A stretch of DNA of 21,585 nt from a virus: IMG/VR virus record IMGVR_UViG_3300006929_000154, positions 1 to 21,585 of that record, one strand, 5' to 3'. Shown here piece after piece: positions 20,581-21,585 of this stretch. The translations under genes and the position numbers were made by a program. Under the pieces are notes generated by a model that worked only from the letters and a program-made list of their open reading frames with translations, ran no database searches and was not told the origin of the DNA. How positions within the stretch are numbered: position 1 is the stretch's first letter; each line of letters begins with the position of its first letter.

Positions 20581-20633
20581 TTTAAAATCCTTTCCTGTAT
20601 AATGTTAAAAATATAATCGTATACAAAATATAA

Positions 20634-21401
20634 TTAATTGCAACCACTTATTTTATTATTATTTTTATTCTGTACAGAAACACTTTTAATTTTTCCGAAA
20701 TCCCCCACAACATGATGCCTGAGAATAGTTCCTATATCTAATCCCTTTGCAAAATCTAATATTTGTTTTCCTTCTGTATAGGTAGATTGACTGACATTTT
20801 TTCTCGTATGCTCCCATTGTAACCTTACTCTTCCAAAAGTCCCGTAGCAACCACCTCCCTCTTGTTCACCTACCAATTTCTTTTGACTACCATGGGCATG
20901 AAATACAATGACAAAATCTCTGAGCTTTCGTGTACACAGCTGACAATTTTTACAGGTTATCTTTTTATTATATTCTGCTGGACACCTGACAAATTTTACT
21001 CCTTTATGAACAAAGTTTTTTCTGACATTTTTATCTGACAAAGTAATAGTTGTAGGAAACATTTTCTTATGTACAGCAATTGCATCATCTAGATTGTCGG
21101 TTGATCTATTAATAGTAGTAGTATTTTCATTTACCTTTACATCATGCAACAAAAACAATTTATCTAGTGGCTCGTTTTCAAGTTTGAAATGAGTAAATGT
21201 AAATGCTTTTCCTTTTTTTGGTACTGCATTAAGTACAGCTTTTAAATAGTTCCAATTTATCTCACTTGTACTTTTATCCTGTACAGGATTAAGAGGACAT
21301 ATTTTGGGGCAACTACCAAAAACATTTTCTATACCAGAACGATAGGTTACAGCAATATCGGTAGTTTTTAATGCCTGACTTTTTCTAACTAGTTTTAGCA
21401 T
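20634..21401 (-). CDS. Cys-cluster phage early protein (DUF7227/gp88-like)
   Basis: A 255-aa protein with C-P-K-I-C-P-L (31-37), I-N-W-N-Y-L-K-A-V-L-N-A-V-P (48-61), A-F-T-F-T-H-F (66-72), R-C-P-A-E (139-143), C-K-N-C-Q-L-C (150-156), F-H-A-H-G-S-Q-K-K-L (167-176), G-G-G-C-Y (182-186) and R-H-H-V-V-G-D-F-G (228-236). The Cys clusters probably bind metal (Zn or Fe-S). The H-x-x-G-D-F near the end recalls mycobacteriophage gp88-type proteins; I believe phage versions are called DUF7227. It ends soon after that motif, so the C-terminus may be short. Its start overlaps the preceding 58-aa gene by 17 nt and lies in an A-run with no clear SD. Function unknown. Confidence 0.7.
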   Translation of the reverse strand: MLKLVRKSQALKTTDIAVTYRSGIENVFGSCPKICPLNPVQDKSTSEINWNYLKAVLNAVPKKGKAFTFTHFKLENEPLDKLFLLHDVKVNENTTTINRSTDNLDDAIAVHKKMFPTTITLSDKNVRKNFVHKGVKFVRCPAEYNKKITCKNCQLCTRKLRDFVIVFHAHGSQKKLVGEQEGGGCYGTFGRVRLQWEHTRKNVSQSTYTEGKQILDFAKGLDIGTILRHHVVGDFGKIKSVSVQNKNNNKISGCN

Positions 21402-21561
21402 TTTTTTTTGCTTTTTGTTCGGTTATATGTACATAACCATTTTTAATATTAACTGATATTTTTTTCCCTGTACTTAAATGATAGCCGATTCGTTCATTCA
21501 TTTTGATTAGATCTTTTTTAGTTTGTACAGGAATAACTTCATGTAATTTAGATTTTTTCAT
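21385..21561 (-). CDS. Small basic early protein
   Basis: A 58-aa protein from the ATG at 21561: SD AGAGG, 10 nt, ATG-AAA-AAA. An in-frame TTG at 21582 would add seven residues but reads through the SD, so the later ATG is preferred. The protein is Lys-rich, with a helix (L-I-K-M-N-E-R-I-G-Y-H-L) and a beta-like segment (K-I-S-V-N-I-K-N-G-Y-V-H-I-T), ending in a Lys/Ala tail. It looks like a compact alpha-beta fold, but I do not recognise the family. It is the first gene in the window of the right-hand operon; its promoter lies outside. Confidence 0.6.
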   Translation of the reverse strand: MKKSKLHEVIPVQTKKDLIKMNERIGYHLSTGKKISVNIKNGYVHITEQKAKKNAKTS

Positions 21562-21585
21562 TTTTATATTCCCTCTTATCAATTG

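Noticed and set aside
21385-21410. A-run as a possible frameshift joining the 58-aa and 255-aa genes
   Set aside because: The second frame is +1 relative to the first, not the -1 given by a canonical slippery A-run, and an ATG is available; simple overlap is enough.
1-21585. CRISPR arrays, tRNA or rRNA genes, insertion sequences
   Set aside because: No spaced repeat array, no tRNA cloverleaf with a TTCGA-type arm, and no transposase or terminal inverted repeats were seen on either strand.

Overview
This is an AT-rich stretch of a tailed-phage genome. Every convincing gene lies on the minus strand, so transcription runs right to left. Short intergenic gaps, start/stop overlaps, strong Shine-Dalgarno (SD) sites and the gene set all fit a dsDNA phage: major capsid N-terminus, scaffold, portal, large and small terminase, lytic-transglycosylase-like protein, SNase and DUF932. 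The AT richness and protein types (PqqA-like peptide, DUF932, Cys-cluster early protein, tiny secreted proteins) look like uncultured marine phages of Alphaproteobacteria. The host and the podovirus-like morphology are inferences.

Layout, right to left in transcription order. (1) 18481-21561, probable early/middle genes: a 58-aa protein, a Cys-cluster protein, a DUF932 protein with a terminator behind it, a small phage protein with its own promoter, and a run of overlapping tiny membrane peptides ending at a terminator (18411-18448). (2) 17740-18410, a 0.7 kb control region: two near-identical divergent sigma70-type promoters, a hairpin at the 5' end of the leftward mRNA, a stable hairpin just downstream of the rightward start, and further inverted and direct repeats. 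No convincing gene follows the rightward promoter, so a non-coding or antisense RNA is likely. (3) 11188-17739, a polycistron of small proteins: a repeat protein with a cationic tail, a secreted Cys protein, two basic proteins (one with HExxH), the small terminase, a 24-aa PqqA-like peptide, two exported proteins, a membrane-anchored coiled coil, a second cationic-tail protein and an SNase. (4) 1-11204, packaging and head genes: a DNA-binding module apparently split by a frame change from the large terminase, a tyrosine-recombinase-like domain fused to a large virion-like protein, portal with an overprinted small gene, two large structural/ejection-type proteins, scaffold, and the start of the capsid gene.

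The most interesting items are the PqqA-like peptide inserted in the late operon with no other pqq gene in view, the recombinase-virion fusion between terminase and portal, the 224-nt portal overprint, the terminase frame break, and the promoter/hairpin region likely to make a non-coding RNA.
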